Below, in pieces: positions 26,541 through 38,761 of a stretch of DNA of 64,000 nucleotides. Made by a program: the position numbers and the translations under genes. Source of the stretch: Mesotaenium endlicherianum (lineage: Eukaryota; Streptophyta; Zygnematophyceae; Zygnematales; Mesotaeniaceae); the NCBI GenBank assembly GCA_009602735.1, contig WELA01009689.1:170831-234830 (forward strand). Direction: 5' to 3'. How positions within the stretch are numbered: the first letter of the stretch is position 1; every line of letters begins with the position of its first letter. The notes beneath the pieces were generated by a model that was not told where the DNA came from, searched no databases, and saw only the letters and a list, made by a program, of their open reading frames with translations.

Positions 26541-29500
26541 AAGTGTAAGGAGGTTTGTGTCTTCGTCATAGGGGCATATTAGCAGTGTGCTAAGTTTCTG
26601 CCGGCCTCGCAGCTAACTGAGCTCGCTAGAGGCGCATGCTAGGTAGCATGCAAGATGCATTTGTATATGCGTCAGGTGCATGGAATTTACATCCCGGGTG
26701 CTAGAGGTAGTGGATCGCCGTTAGCATACCGTAGAGCAGGTGTAAAATGGGCCCTGCTGTAATAGATTCACTATGCACACCTTAGTAAAGACAGAAGAGA
26801 CCATCGACATTATAGACCTTCCTGCAATGCATGGCTTGAATGTTCTTGTTTAGTCTGATGCACAAACATTCCTCTTGCTAGCTTGGGGTTACAGTGCGGA
26901 AGTCCTACCAATGATTTATGCACGTTGTTGTTATTGGCTTGCTGAGTGCTTGCTGCAATTGCAATAGGTGCCATGTATATGCCTCCACAGAGGAACTTAG
27001 TTTTGAGCTATACTGAGTTTGCCCATCGTCATTGGCTGAGTCTATGTGATCCCAATGTTTGCCTCGCCCTCCCAGGAACTATGTAAGATGGAGTCATCAG
27101 ATCTTGAGTAGACCGATGCAGCTAGGGTGTGGTGTTTACCACGCGTAGCCAAGCTCATGGAAGGCAACTTACACACTGGCTTGTTGTCTGTGAAAGGGGC
27201 AGAGTGCCCTAGTGGAAGCGTAGTGACTCACGAGGAACAAAGCTAGTTGCAATCATACTCAAGAGTGCAGCGGTATATTGCTAAGAAAGCTTAGGAAAAT
27301 TTCTTGACATTTTGAGTGGCAAGAAACTGCTCACAAATGATGTAGGATGAAAGGCCTTGTCATTACAAACCCGTAGGAATTTACAGAAGTGAAAATTGAT
27401 AAGAAACAAAAAGTCATGCCTATTTATAATTTTCTGCCTAAGTGCTCCTCCCTAGGAGGAAGCTACGGATTTTCCTAAGTGTTCGTCAAATCGTCCCTTC
27501 CAGAATATTCGTGAGTAAGCCAGATCAGTCTAATTTGACGTGTCGGGCCAAATTGACGTCCACATACATGCATCGACATTACTAGAATATTCTATCTTAG
27601 ACGCGCTAGGCTAAACCGAAACTTCTAGGTAAATCGACCTAGTCGGCACTCCGCGTCAGCCGAACTTACGTGAAGGTTCGAGTTCATTCTAACGGGCCAG
27701 ATCGCTCGACGCTGTCGGTCAATCCGACGGTCGCGCTCACCGCGAATTAAGGACAGTCGTCAACCGACCTCAAAACAAATTAAACTTCAGAAATCCGTAA
27801 CTCTCTCAATACTTGACCAAATTCGATGAACTTTATATCAAAATGACCACAAAATGCACTCTACACTACTATACAATCAAAACATAATTTTATGAAACTC
27901 AAAAATGCACTTTATAAACCTATGACCTTACAGTCTGTTTGACAAACTAAGACCAGCAAGCGGAGTGTGAAGCAATGGTGACATACAGGTCGAGAGAGGC
28001 CGAGAAGTTGGCATGCTGGACGCTGCCACGTGACGCTCCCCCACCTGTCCTCTGGGCAACTTGCGGCCGTAGGGCCCGAAGGAGGGAGTATCCTGAAACA
28101 TCGGAACTATGATACAGTTGGTTGTTTTTGTTCCCTTTTCACTCGGACCGTTGACTCTCACTATTTGGTGGTTGTCATATTGGTGTATGTCTTGCTAGGA
28201 ATGACTAGTATAAGTCCTTGTATGCATGCGTTGGTAGAGTCAGCTCACTGAGATACTCTTTGGTATTGGAGGAACTTGCTAATGGGGCCGGTTGTCTTTA
28301 TCTCATAGCAAGCTATCCACACTTCCAATAAGGGGGTGTAATACGCTGGCTTGAGATTGGGTTATTCATGAATAGAGCTTTATGGTGAGAGGGTCTGAAT
28401 GGCAATACACTCTTCCCTATGCCACTGCGGGCATTGCTCTAATCTTGAAAAATGGACTATTTTTTTTTTGAAAGGGGGGAACTTTCTTTCTTGCTTACTT
28501 GGGTGTTTGCACTTTGTGTCCTCTCTTGGTATTCCTTTGTTGATTCTCCTCCACCCACTCGTACCTCCGCAATCCTCTGTGACTGTCACTCTATGTAGTT
28601 GCTATGATGCGGAGTTGCAGGCACTTTTTGGTGTGCTTATGAGGTTAAAGCTGTCGAGTCGACAGCTATTTAAGTTGGCGAGAGGGAGATGGGATGTGTA
28701 TTAGGAGTATTCAGTAAGCTGTGCTTACCTGCATACTCAGCAGCAAGTGTATGTACTAACTGAGTCACACACTGCCACGTCCTATGTATGTACTGCATTA
28801 ATATCAGGAGCATGAGTGACTGACTTGTGTAAACTGTGAGTTGCAGTACACTGTTGGAGCAAGTGTACGTATTAACTGAGTAAGTACATTGCCATAAGTT
28901 GGATTGGGTAGCAATGATGCATGGCACATCAGTGAACTGCTTGAGGTGATCAGCATATTGCTCAAAACCATGTGTTTCTTTGAACTTGAATGTTCTGAAA
29001 ATGTGGTTAAAATTTAAATTTTCTTGGGCTCATTAACCTGATGCTACTCATCCTGTGAGGGCATTCAATGCCATCAAACCAGTTGGCCTCCCTTTCCTTC
29101 AGTACGCTGAATTTTAAGCAGGTACCTAAGTCACAAGAAATTGCTTGTGAGGAGCTTTCAAGGTGGGAGCACGGCAGGAGTTGAAGACCAAAAGAAGGAG
29201 AAAAGGCTTAGTTAAGTACGCTGAGCTTTAATAACATTCTTTCATTGTTTGACCTCAAAAGGAGGCTGTTTGATTTGGGTGTGGTTTGCATGGTGTGAGG
29301 TGCTTTATTATGTCTTTCAATCGGAAGGACTATTGTGAGTAGGGGTAAGTCCATGCATGTCTTCAGTTAATGATTGTGAAGTCAGATGGTTGCTTGCATG
29401 GCAATTTGTTGTGATTGATTTTTACTTGCATTGGGTAGGTGAATGTATCACGCTCATGTTTTGTTTGCTTGCTTTGCTTCACCTAGTTAACTATAGTGTA

Positions 29501-29564
29501 TTATTAGATAAAAGTATCATATGCTGAGTGTTGTCAAGGCGACAACCATTTAAGTTGGGTAGAT

Positions 29565-30810
29565 TGTAATGAATCAGTTCATTAATTATTTAATTAATTG
29601 CATATATCAAAAAATAACACTAAATAAGTATTATGTCAATATACTCACATGTGCGAGTTCATCTAAATGAATGTATGTCGATGTAATGCGAGTTTACTTA
29701 CTTTGTCAAAAAGGTCAGCAGGATGACTTTTGTATCTTAGTGTAGTTTGCTGACTTTGTTGAAAAGGTGAGCAGGATGACTTTTGTATCATAGTATAGTT
29801 TGCTGAGATTTATATATCAATCATATATAGGATATAATATCGGTAGGTTGACATATAGTAAGCTCCCTTGATATTAGTCAGTATACTTAGCTTCAGTACG
29901 CTGAGGATAGAAATGTTCATTTAGATTATTATTTGTAGATTGGCACATGTGACCGTACTAGACTGAAAGTTGGGAGGTCGACTGAGATTCGGTAAGCCGA
30001 TGTCCTACCAGTGTGCTTAACTCTTGGGTAGGCGGAGCCGTCGTCAGTCAACTGAACAGTTAGGACTTCAGTCAACCGACCAATTAATATGGTCGTTATA
30101 CCTAAATCTGTGGGCCCGAACTTAACGGGTTTCCCACGAAATGGCGCACCTTGCGCCGTGGTCAACCAGGTGGTCACTAGGTACATAGCAGGCTGGGATC
30201 TCGTGCCCTCATTCTGAACAATAGGCTTTACAGTCGGATTTCTACTTGCAAGTCATGTGTGCACTTTTGGGGTTTCTTCTAATGACCAGCCTTCACGAAC
30301 ATTGACATGGCTGCTTCGTTTGCGCTCCAAATGGAGAGAACTAGGACTCTTCGGACTTCTTCTCAAGATGCATCCGTTGCCATTGAGTTTGCTCAATTTG
30401 GGGCAGTATTGACAGAGTTATGCCCTTTGACATTTCGGGGTCACACAGCGAACAGATTCCATGGTTTTGCACCTAAGTCAGTGGGATGTGTTTTAGCTAC
30501 TTTCTCGTCATCTGAATGAGAGCGCCTTTGCTAGTCAGTCCCCTGATGTTGTGTATGTGCTATACATGCTTGCATGCCTGGTAGGCAAGAGGCCATGAGT
30601 TTCTACAGGAGAAGCTCTACTCCTCAAGCTTGCCTCTTTCTTGTGCCTTGTATTCGCGTGCAACTATGGCACACTACGATGAGTAGATCAAGGGTTATAG
30701 ATGAGTAAACGGAATTCATTATAGGGGCGAAGATTGCTCCCTGATTTCACACGCTTCCACCTATCTCTGATCTTATATATTTAAATGAAAAATATTTATC
30801 TTGAATATGG
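29565..30810 (+). repeat. 3' LTR of the plus-strand 1.24-kb LTR element (right end truncated)
   Basis: Nearly identical to 18798-20040 by eye, differing at scattered bases. It is preceded by TTTAAGTTGGGTAGAT and by the hairpin at 29530-29546. Its last bases are lost where an inverted LTR fragment of the other family begins. Confidence 0.85.
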
Positions 30811-31333
30811 AAGGCTAGAAGACAGGGCGTATCAATGGCTTCTCGCCTTGGATTCAGATATTTCTCAGTAAGAAGTACAAGAGAGTTGCCCTCGTTTCCA
30901 AATGCCGAACTCAAGAGCAATACCTAGCATATGTACATGGAAGGAGCTTACTGTTCAATGGCAATTGCGATGGCACCGCCTACCCGGGAGTTAACCCCGT
31001 CGATAGGTCCTTGGCTAACCAAATCCACAGCCATCTTCCATTGTTCCAGATTGCCATTCACCTTATGGGTGTCATTTGGCCACTCATCTAGCATAGCTAG
31101 GCAGTTTGCTGCTACCGAGTGCGGCAGTCAGCTGACTCTCAAAGAATGTATCAGCAAGCTGACCTAAGTCAACAGGCTGACCTAATTGTCTTCAGCCTGC
31201 TGCTCTTGGCTGAGTCGTTAAACCAAGTGCAAAAAATTCAGCAGACTTAATATTACTGCAATACAGTAGACTGAACTTATTTACTATTACATTTTTACAT
31301 GAATATCATATCTAACCTATATACTGATACATT
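30811..31333 (-). repeat. Inverted LTR fragment of the 720-bp LTR family
   Basis: This is the reverse complement of most of the LTR at 40509-41228, from the CCAAGGCRAGAAGCCATTGA block to the LTR start (CTGATACATTA at the right edge). It abuts a plus-strand relic of the same family, so the junction is a rearrangement or a separate insertion. Confidence 0.75.
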
Positions 31334-33425
31334 ATAATAAATCATGACAATGGGTACATCTGCCAAGGGTTGTCTTGAAATATGTTCAATTTTGTGATAA
31401 ATGTCAAAGGAAGAAGTCTAGACACCAACACTCGGGTGGGCTATTGCAACCACTATGAATTGAACCCAAAAAATGAGAAACTATTTCAATGGACTTGGTG
31501 GTAATGCTACCAAGAATTGCCAATGGGCATGATTTTATATCGGTAGTTGTGGATAAACATAGAAAATTGGTCATTTTCATACCCACCACAATCAGGATAA
31601 TTGCACTCGAGAGTTGAAAATGCAAACAGTTCCATAATCATGTGGTATGCAAACATGGGTTGTCCACCAATGTTATTTGTGATTGAAATTCCAGGTTCAC
31701 CTCCAAGTTTTGGAGAACTTTGATGAAGTTAATAAAAGTCAAATATTGCTAAGCACAGCAAACCACCCACAGACTGATGGGCAAATTGAGAGAATTAACG
31801 AAGTTCTGAGGTGTTGAAAGCTTACATTATTAAACACAAAGTAATTGGGATGAGTTGTTGCCTTCAATTCAGCTTGTTGTGAACTGTACTGTTCATGCAC
31901 CAACCAAAAAATCTATGTTTTAAAGAGAAGCAGGAGCAAGAGGAGCAGGGGTATAGGGTACAGAGCCTGGAGCTATCTCAAGAGAGCAAGAGGAGTAGGA
32001 GGAGCAGTCAGAGAAGAAGTTGTAGGAGTTTGCTCTAAGAAAACCCAACAAAGGTTAGTTTTACACTTATCTACGGGTTGGCCAGGTTCTCGTAATAGAT
32101 AGCAACAGGGAGTATCAGCAACGTCATGTAACAAGAGTTGTAGAAGAAGGCAGGCGGAGAAGAGGATTTGATAGTTCTTAGTGGCAGCAGTAGGCAGACT
32201 CCCCCTATGGGGAGTGAGACTCAGTCAGACATGGCCACCAAAAGGGCAACCCAATCTGCAGTGAGAGGATAGCAGCAAGACCTTCTAACATAGGATTGTG
32301 CCCGCTGCCAATGTTTTCCAACACACTGAAGGCCCTATTATCGTCCCTTTTGATGAAAGGATAGTAATGGAGAGGGCTGAAGTGCTATTGAAGTCCCCTA
32401 CAGATCCTAGATGTACAGACTTAGAACCAGGAGTGCGAGCCTCTGTCAGGTGGCCTCCTAGAAGCAGCAAAGTCTACGTCCCTTGAGGGTCCTACTTGTG
32501 AACACCTAGGGCATTTAAACTATCCTTCAACTTCTCTTGCTGAAGCATGAAGATCTTTCTGGTTGTTTCCAGAAAGGTAGTGAACAAAGGGTGGAAGTGA
32601 CAGCTTGCTGTTGCTAGTGAGCCCCACAGAAAGGCAACAGTGTTGAAGGGGTGGATGAATGGGAGGCAAATAATGAGTAGGAGGACTATTGTCAGAACAG
32701 ACCAATTCTAGTGTTGCCGAAGCAACAATTTTTTTTAATTGGAGGGATTTTTTACAGCTTAATAAATTAATTCAATCAAATGCAATTTTTCTTTGATTTG
32801 ATTCACTCTACTTGGAATTAACTCATAATTTTAGTATAGAGTAGCGGGGGCTGAAATTTATCTAAGTCAACTTGCGGACACATTCTTTGACAGCCAGCTG
32901 ACTGCTTCAAGCGGACCTAGCAATTTGCCTAGTGATGCATCTATAGTAATTTGCTAGATGAATCGCCACATGACGCCTAAGGCGGATGGCAATTTGGAAT
33001 GATGGAAGATGGTTATAAATTTGGTTATTGCCGATGTCCTACCCACGAGATTGACTCCCAGGTAGGCGGTGCCATCCCATTGCCGTTGAATAATAAAATC
33101 ATTCTATGTACACATGCTAGGTTTTGTATTGAGTTGGCATTCGGAACAAGGCCAACTCTTTGTACGAACTACTGAGAGAAGACATGAGTACAAGGCTGCA
33201 AGTCGTCACACGAATTGCTTACTAGCATTGCTTGTGTATGAGTATACTGATTGCATGATTGATGCTCGTTACTTGCTTTTGACTATTGAGAACTGCTTAA
33301 ATTATTTGTGTTGTGCATCTGTTGTTTAATGAGTTAACCAATTAATGAGTTAACCAGAAAACACCACAAAGTTCAATGCTGATATAAAGATCTTCATTAA
33401 ATGGTGAATCGCTTATTGGTACACT
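31334..33425 (+). mobile_element. Plus-strand chromovirus relic: integrase piece, accessory-ORF piece, 3' LTR
   Basis: 31340-31920 matches the integrase part of the element at 40509-49465 (compare 45380-45880), including CAGACTGATGGGCAAATTGA. 32285-32490 matches its second accessory ORF (shared ANVFQH, then a similar spacing of P, E and R residues). A hairpin (32713-32726) and AATTGGAGGGA precede a diverged 720-bp-type LTR (about 32750-33425) holding the CCTACC/GGTAGG core at 33038-33066. It is heavily decayed and clearly older than the 40509-49465 copy. Confidence 0.75.
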
Positions 33426-34740
33426 CTGAAATTGGATTGGGCCCGAATGCCCAAGAACGCCCCAGAACTGGATCTCCACCCATCTCCGTCCAAGGCGTAG
33501 ACGGATATTTTCTCCACTAACCCAGGCAAAGGCGGAGAAAATGACATCGCCGCCACAGGCGGAGATGGTCTTTCTACGCTCAATGGCAAATATTGTGTCT
33601 CTGAACAAATCTTCACCTCTGCCAAAATTGTCAAAAACTGGCTAAATATGAAAAGTCAATCCGAAAATGGTCACTCTCCAAAAATGGTCATGGAAATTGA
33701 CCACTTCGTTGTGATTGGTTAGTTCAATTGGCCAATAACATTATTGTGGATGAAGAGTAAACAAAAAGAGAGATTCACTCTCCATTTTAATTTGTTTGAG
33801 TCAGTTTGAGTTTAAGTCGTGGGGTGGCGGGGGTGGCCCTTACGTGCCCAGCCCCTGTTACATACTCGATTTTGTTTAGGGAGAGTGGGAGAGTGTGCGA
33901 CCACGCTCAGGCTTGCATCATTTCCAAGAAGGATCTGATTGGTCCTCGTCTTTACAAAGAGCCCAAGTCGTTGGGTGGCGGGCAAACCTCTGACAAGCCC
34001 ATCCCCCCCTTGGCTTCCCCTCGCCTTCCCGCTTTTCAATGATTGGTCAAAATAAATATCTACGGACACCCGCGGCCATATTGTCAGGCCAATAAGTTTT
34101 GTTCAATTTGATGGCCGGCTCGCGACCAAATACCGACGGCCCGGATTGGTTGTGCCGGATCGATTGGTTCCAATTTCCTGACAACGAGCCCGTGGGCTTC
34201 GTTTGTTTTGGCCGCGACTCATGCCACGCAAGTAAGTAACCTTATGCTGACGCGATGAAACATCAGCCAATTTGTTGTTAAATCACTCGCTTAAGTCCAC
34301 GAGTGGCGGAGTGACTAACTCGTGGCTTACAAAGGCTGGCTTGCTACTTGACATTCCCCTCAACCCGTCGATCTCGCGTAAGGGGTCGGCGGAATTGTAT
34401 CTCTGCCGTTGATTGAGCCAAGGATAACTTTGGCCTAAGTCGGGTGGCGGGGGTGGCCCTCACAAGGCCGTCTTCCATTTCTCAACCAATCACTGATGTG
34501 TATTTAACCCATGCACATTTAATGGGGCACGTCTTGAGTGTCAAAGACTACTCGACGGGCGCAGTCCTAGATTTTTATCTAAGGCTCAGCAGTGCAACTG
34601 ATTGAGCAAGGGGCTTTACCCCTTACCCCTACAACTAGGACCCTTTGGGGTTTATGTTGTACAGGAGACTTGAACCCCGAGGGGGTTGGGTCGAGGGGGT
34701 TGGTGTGGGAGTTTAGGCCTTGCAGGGAAAACCCTGCAAG
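33426..34740. repeat. Dispersed repeat family B, copy 2, ending in a hairpin run
   Basis: Matches copy 1 at 10799-11740 block by block. It carries repeated GGTGGCGGG units (33832, 33974 and 34444, each next to a CCAAGTCG- or GGCCCT-type flank) spaced by roughly 140-470 bases. No coding frame is evident. Four short hairpins follow at 34608-34740. Confidence 0.55.
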
Positions 34741-36340
34741 TTGTCATTCTCCAACCTTAACCCAATAATCCCGCTATTTCCCGCCCACAACCAAGTGTGC
34801 ATCGTCTAACGCCATTTTGGCACGTACCACTGTGGTCGGTGACATGTGCCAAGTTGTTGGCTTGAGAATCTGGCCGCGACTGTGGCGACCACTTAAAAAT
34901 GTCACATTGGATTGTAATTGTCAAAGGATTGTCCACGTTTACAAGCGAGAACAACTTTCCTTTTGAAAGTCAATACGTTCTCTCGATTTTGGAAAGGATT
35001 GCCGGCAAGCGACTTTGGAATGTAGTGCTTTAAGTGGTCTATTTTGATTGGTTTGGGTATTTGTCGATTTCTTCAAGGGTGAATTTTGATTGGCCAGTGT
35101 TTTCGTCATTTGCATGTACCTAGCGCAGATGAGGCGGAGTGAGGCCGAGGAATGCCTTTCTCCGCCCCCAACTCTCTGACGAAGAAATGGTCATCTCCGC
35201 CTTGAGAAAACCTCTCCAAAATGCGGCTATCTCCACTAGACTAATCTCAGAAAGTAAGAGAATTCAATCTTATAAGAGAATTCCTTTCAGGTGATGAAAA
35301 GCACCATTTACCACACCCTGACATTGGACATGGGCTAAATCGTTTCCATTTTGACCACTTTACCAAATGGATTTCCATTCGAGCCGAATCGGCCCGTTCG
35401 AATGGAATTTGTTTTATTTGGGGCCTCAAATAGAAAACCATTCCAACAATTTCAAACCATTTCTAAGAACCCTTTGCTCGTGCAGCCAATCACTAATTTT
35501 TCCGAGCGTCAGGGACTGACATTTTCGTCCCTTGCCTGAGTGATAGACAATCGTTGTCGCTAAATACATGTCCGTGACATGTGTGAGTGCATTTTTTGAC
35601 ATTCTCTCAAAACGATTATTCCTTCAACATTTTGCTCACTAGAACGCCCTTAACCAATTTTGCATGTAGCTCAGTTCGTAATATAGAGACAAATTTAAAG
35701 TAGTAGAATCATACAACTTGGGATTGAAATAAGGAGATGGAGAGCTCCCTTTCCTTCTGGCATCATCTAGGATGCTCATTTGCAATTTATATATTATAAC
35801 AGTGAGAGCAGTGTGTAGTTTGTGGAGAGCCCTTCAAGAACGCCATTTGCAACCCCATCCTGTGAGTCGCGAATTACCTGCACATCATGCTATGCTCTTC
35901 AAATAATCCCCCTCTCTTATTTCTACTCTTGACCTCCAAGCATTGTGGGGGAAACTTCGGGCGATTACAGTGGGTCATACAGCCATTCACAAGACCAAAT
36001 TATAGTGGATTAATTTGTACAAAAGTTAAAGCAAACACATTACTCGAAAGACTAGTGTGTATCGAAGTCGTCTTTTAATACAGGCCGTGCCAAGGAGCAT
36101 TGTCCTCTATTACTAGCCTTCCTTTGGCTTTTGGTGATGTAAAAGCCAATGTCCGTGGTGCATATCACAGCTACAAAAAAACCTGAGATCTTTCCAGTCT
36201 GCACGCAATTCCGCCCACAAATATAAAAGGTTAGTAGCCATGTTGTGTTCGCTTTCAAGAGCTTTCACAAAGGCCGCTGCATAGAAGTCAGGTCTACACT
36301 CTCAAAGGCACTTCATCTGCTCTGGCTAAGGAGATAAAGA
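34741..36340. other. Intergenic region, no supportable gene
   Basis: Only short frames without family features. Palindromic stretches such as the one around 35360-35410 (ATGGATTTCCATTCGA and its partner TCGAATGGAATT) suggest further repeat fragments. Nothing else is recognised. Confidence 0.45.
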
Positions 36341-36403
36341 ATGGGAAAAAGAAGGGTTGAGAGAGCTAGGAGAGGGGCAAGGCTGTCTCGAGTTACACGG
36401 AAG
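36341..36403 (+). CDS. Possible first coding exon of a host gene (basic N-terminus)
   Basis: An ATG at 36341 opens 21 codons (MGKRRVERARRGARLSRVTR and one more Lys) that end exactly at a good donor, AAG|GTGAGC at 36404. The peptide is strongly basic, as in nucleolar proteins. It lies upstream, on the same strand, of the DEAD-box helicase exons, with the 930-base gap between, so it could be the start of that gene; DDX10/DBP4 proteins also begin with a basic region. This is inference from position and composition only. Confidence 0.35.
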
Positions 36404-36699
36404 GTGAGCCTTTGAGCTATAAGACGGGACTTTCAGGTTTGGGCTTCTTGGCTCGAGCTTCCAGGTTTAAGCTTTGAGCATTTTTTTTATGTAGGGGCGC
36501 GGGAGGGAGAGAGGAGGTGGGCGTGGGGTCCAGAACAGACTTTGCGTCGCGTATACGGAAGGAGGCACGAAGTGTGTGTTTGAAGGGGGGAAAGGAGGAG
36601 GGAGGGAGCAAAAAGCTTACCGTCCACAGCTTCATAAGCTGTGTGCATAGACCTGTGCTTAGTTAGCGCCACTGAGTACACTTTGGGGGGGGGGGGGGG

Positions 36700-37629
36700 N
36701 NNNNNNNNNNNNNNNNNNNNNNNNNNNNNNNNNNNNNNNNNNNNNNNNNNNNNNNNNNNNNNNNNNNNNNNNNNNNNNNNNNNNNNNNNNNNNNNNNNNN
36801 NNNNNNNNNNNNNNNNNNNNNNNNNNNNNNNNNNNNNNNNNNNNNNNNNNNNNNNNNNNNNNNNNNNNNNNNNNNNNNNNNNNNNNNNNNNNNNNNNNNN
36901 NNNNNNNNNNNNNNNNNNNNNNNNNNNNNNNNNNNNNNNNNNNNNNNNNNNNNNNNNNNNNNNNNNNNNNNNNNNNNNNNNNNNNNNNNNNNNNNNNNNN
37001 NNNNNNNNNNNNNNNNNNNNNNNNNNNNNNNNNNNNNNNNNNNNNNNNNNNNNNNNNNNNNNNNNNNNNNNNNNNNNNNNNNNNNNNNNNNNNNNNNNNN
37101 NNNNNNNNNNNNNNNNNNNNNNNNNNNNNNNNNNNNNNNNNNNNNNNNNNNNNNNNNNNNNNNNNNNNNNNNNNNNNNNNNNNNNNNNNNNNNNNNNNNN
37201 NNNNNNNNNNNNNNNNNNNNNNNNNNNNNNNNNNNNNNNNNNNNNNNNNNNNNNNNNNNNNNNNNNNNNNNNNNNNNNNNNNNNNNNNNNNNNNNNNNNN
37301 NNNNNNNNNNNNNNNNNNNNNNNNNNNNNNNNNNNNNNNNNNNNNNNNNNNNNNNNNNNNNNNNNNNNNNNNNNNNNNNNNNNNNNNNNNNNNNNNNNNN
37401 NNNNNNNNNNNNNNNNNNNNNNNNNNNNNNNNNNNNNNNNNNNNNNNNNNNNNNNNNNNNNNNNNNNNNNNNNNNNNNNNNNNNNNNNNNNNNNNNNNNN
37501 NNNNNNNNNNNNNNNNNNNNNNNNNNNNNNNNNNNNNNNNNNNNNNNNNNNNNNNNNNNNNNNNNNNNNNNNNNNNNNNNNNNNNNNNNNNNNNNNNNNN
37601 NNNNNNNNNNNNNNNNNNNNNNNNNNNNN
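36700..37629. other. Assembly gap of 930 unknown bases
   Basis: All positions are n. The gap is flanked by a run of 15 G on the left (36685-36699) and 8 G on the right (37630-37637), so sequencing probably failed at a G homopolymer. Exons of the neighbouring plus-strand gene may be hidden here. Confidence 0.95.
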
Positions 37630-37640
37630 GGGGGGGGAGC

Positions 37641-37812
37641 GTGTGGCGATTCCTTGTGGTGTCGTTGAAGGAGGGCATGTTAAACAGCGCCAACATCATC
37701 TTCCACATCAAATTCATCGACGACGTTTTGACCGTGACCCGCACGGTGCCAGCTGGCAGGCCGCAGAACAAGCGGGAACCGTCCAGGGGCCAGCAGTTCC
37801 TCGGCACCCCCT
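37641..37812 (+). CDS. Possible partial host exon beside the gap
   Basis: The plus frame starting near 37641 reads through IIFHIKFIDDVLTVTRTVPA with strong G/C preference at third positions, as in the surest host exons here. It loses coding character in the purine-rich tract after about 37812. Its left part would lie in the gap. I do not recognise the protein, and the residues do not fit the region expected just before the Q motif of a DEAD-box helicase, so it may belong to another gene. The antisense frame is also open, which weakens the call. Confidence 0.25.
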
Positions 37813-38761
37813 CTAGGAGAGAAAGGAGTTTACAAGGAGGGAAGGGACCCGGAGGTAGAGGGGCCGAGAGAAGAGGGGGGCAGGAGGTAGGGCGGCGGAG
37901 GACAGAGGGGCAGGAAGTGCAAGGGAAGAAGGGGAGGGGGGAGAAAGGGGGGGGGACAGGGGGGAAAGAGAGGGGAGTAGGAGAGCGAGAGGAAGGAGGA
38001 AAGCTTTGGGATTAGATAGGGCTTGGGGCCTGGAGTTGACACCCCCTCTCACGTGAAGAAATCCTAGATCAGAGGCACTAAACCCTGATCCCAGGACCCC
38101 CCTGCACCCCCCCTTCCTGCTGCCGTGTCTCCGAGAGAAGCCCGCTTTGAACCCCTCCCGGCCCTAAGAATATCACCCCCCCTCTTAAACTTGAAACCTA
38201 AAACCTGAGTTTCTGCTACTCACCTTGCCTAGTGGCCCCGGCCTTGTCCCGGCGCCAGCCCCAACGCCAGCTCGGCGCTAACCCTAGCGCCAGCCCTAGC
38301 GCCCGAAGTTTTGCCCATGCCCTGGCCTTGCTCCTACTCTAGCAGAGCCCCAATACCCGTGGTCCCATCTTGTGCCTAGCTGTGAGTGACCGGCAATGTT
38401 TGGTGAGGGCCTCTCAGCCAACGGCAGGTGTGGAGGGGTTGGCAGACAGCAGGGCAAATGTGCTACCTGGCGCGGTCGGCGCTCAGCGCCCTCACCGTCA
38501 GGCCGAGCCCTGGCCTCGGCCTCGAACCTGGCTCTCGCCTCAGCTTTGGGCCCGGCCTCAGTGCAGACTCTTTGCAGTGATTTGGCAAGAGCGATGAATG
38601 ACTGAGAAGGCGGGGAAGGGAGGGGAGGTGAGGGCAGGGTTGGGGAGCGGGAGAGAGCGTGAAAAGGGGAAGGGCAAGAGAGACGAGATGGATTGATGAG
38701 AGCGCGTCCGTGTGTGGGGGTGTGGGGCTGATCTTTGCGTGGGGGGGGGGGGGGGGAGCAG
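37813..38761. other. Purine-rich and G-rich intron or intergenic tract
   Basis: 37813-38005 is almost pure A/G on the plus strand; 38220-38350 holds imperfect CGCCAGCCC repeats; 38741-38756 is a run of 16 G just before the helicase exon. No supportable exon is seen between. Confidence 0.4.

Larger units (their letters stand above)
18798..30810 (+). mobile_element. Large plus-strand LTR element with 1.24-kb LTRs, decayed inside and split by another element
   Basis: Two long direct repeats in the same orientation, 18798-20040 and 29565-30810, bound a 9.5-kb interior. TGGTATCGTAGC at 20042-20053 is a primer-binding site, and TTTAAGTTGGGTAGAT just before 29565 matches the polypurine-tract region of the 40509-49465 element. 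Coding remains are slight: about 26700-26900 resembles the gag-protease junction of that element. A minus-strand chromovirus occupies 20999-26540. The rest (20054-20998 and 26900-29529) shows no supportable gene. The 3' LTR is truncated at about 30810. LTR identity, the hairpin before the polypurine tract and the PBS suggest a relative of the 720-bp LTR family that moved as a non-autonomous or now decayed copy. Confidence 0.75.

Noticed and set aside
30811-33425. A single complete element with its LTR pair
   Set aside because: The two LTR pieces at its sides are in opposite orientation, so they cannot be the ends of one insertion.
36641-37816. Frames of over 380 residues spanning the gap on both strands
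   Set aside because: They consist mostly of unknown residues; the open frame is an artefact of the n run.
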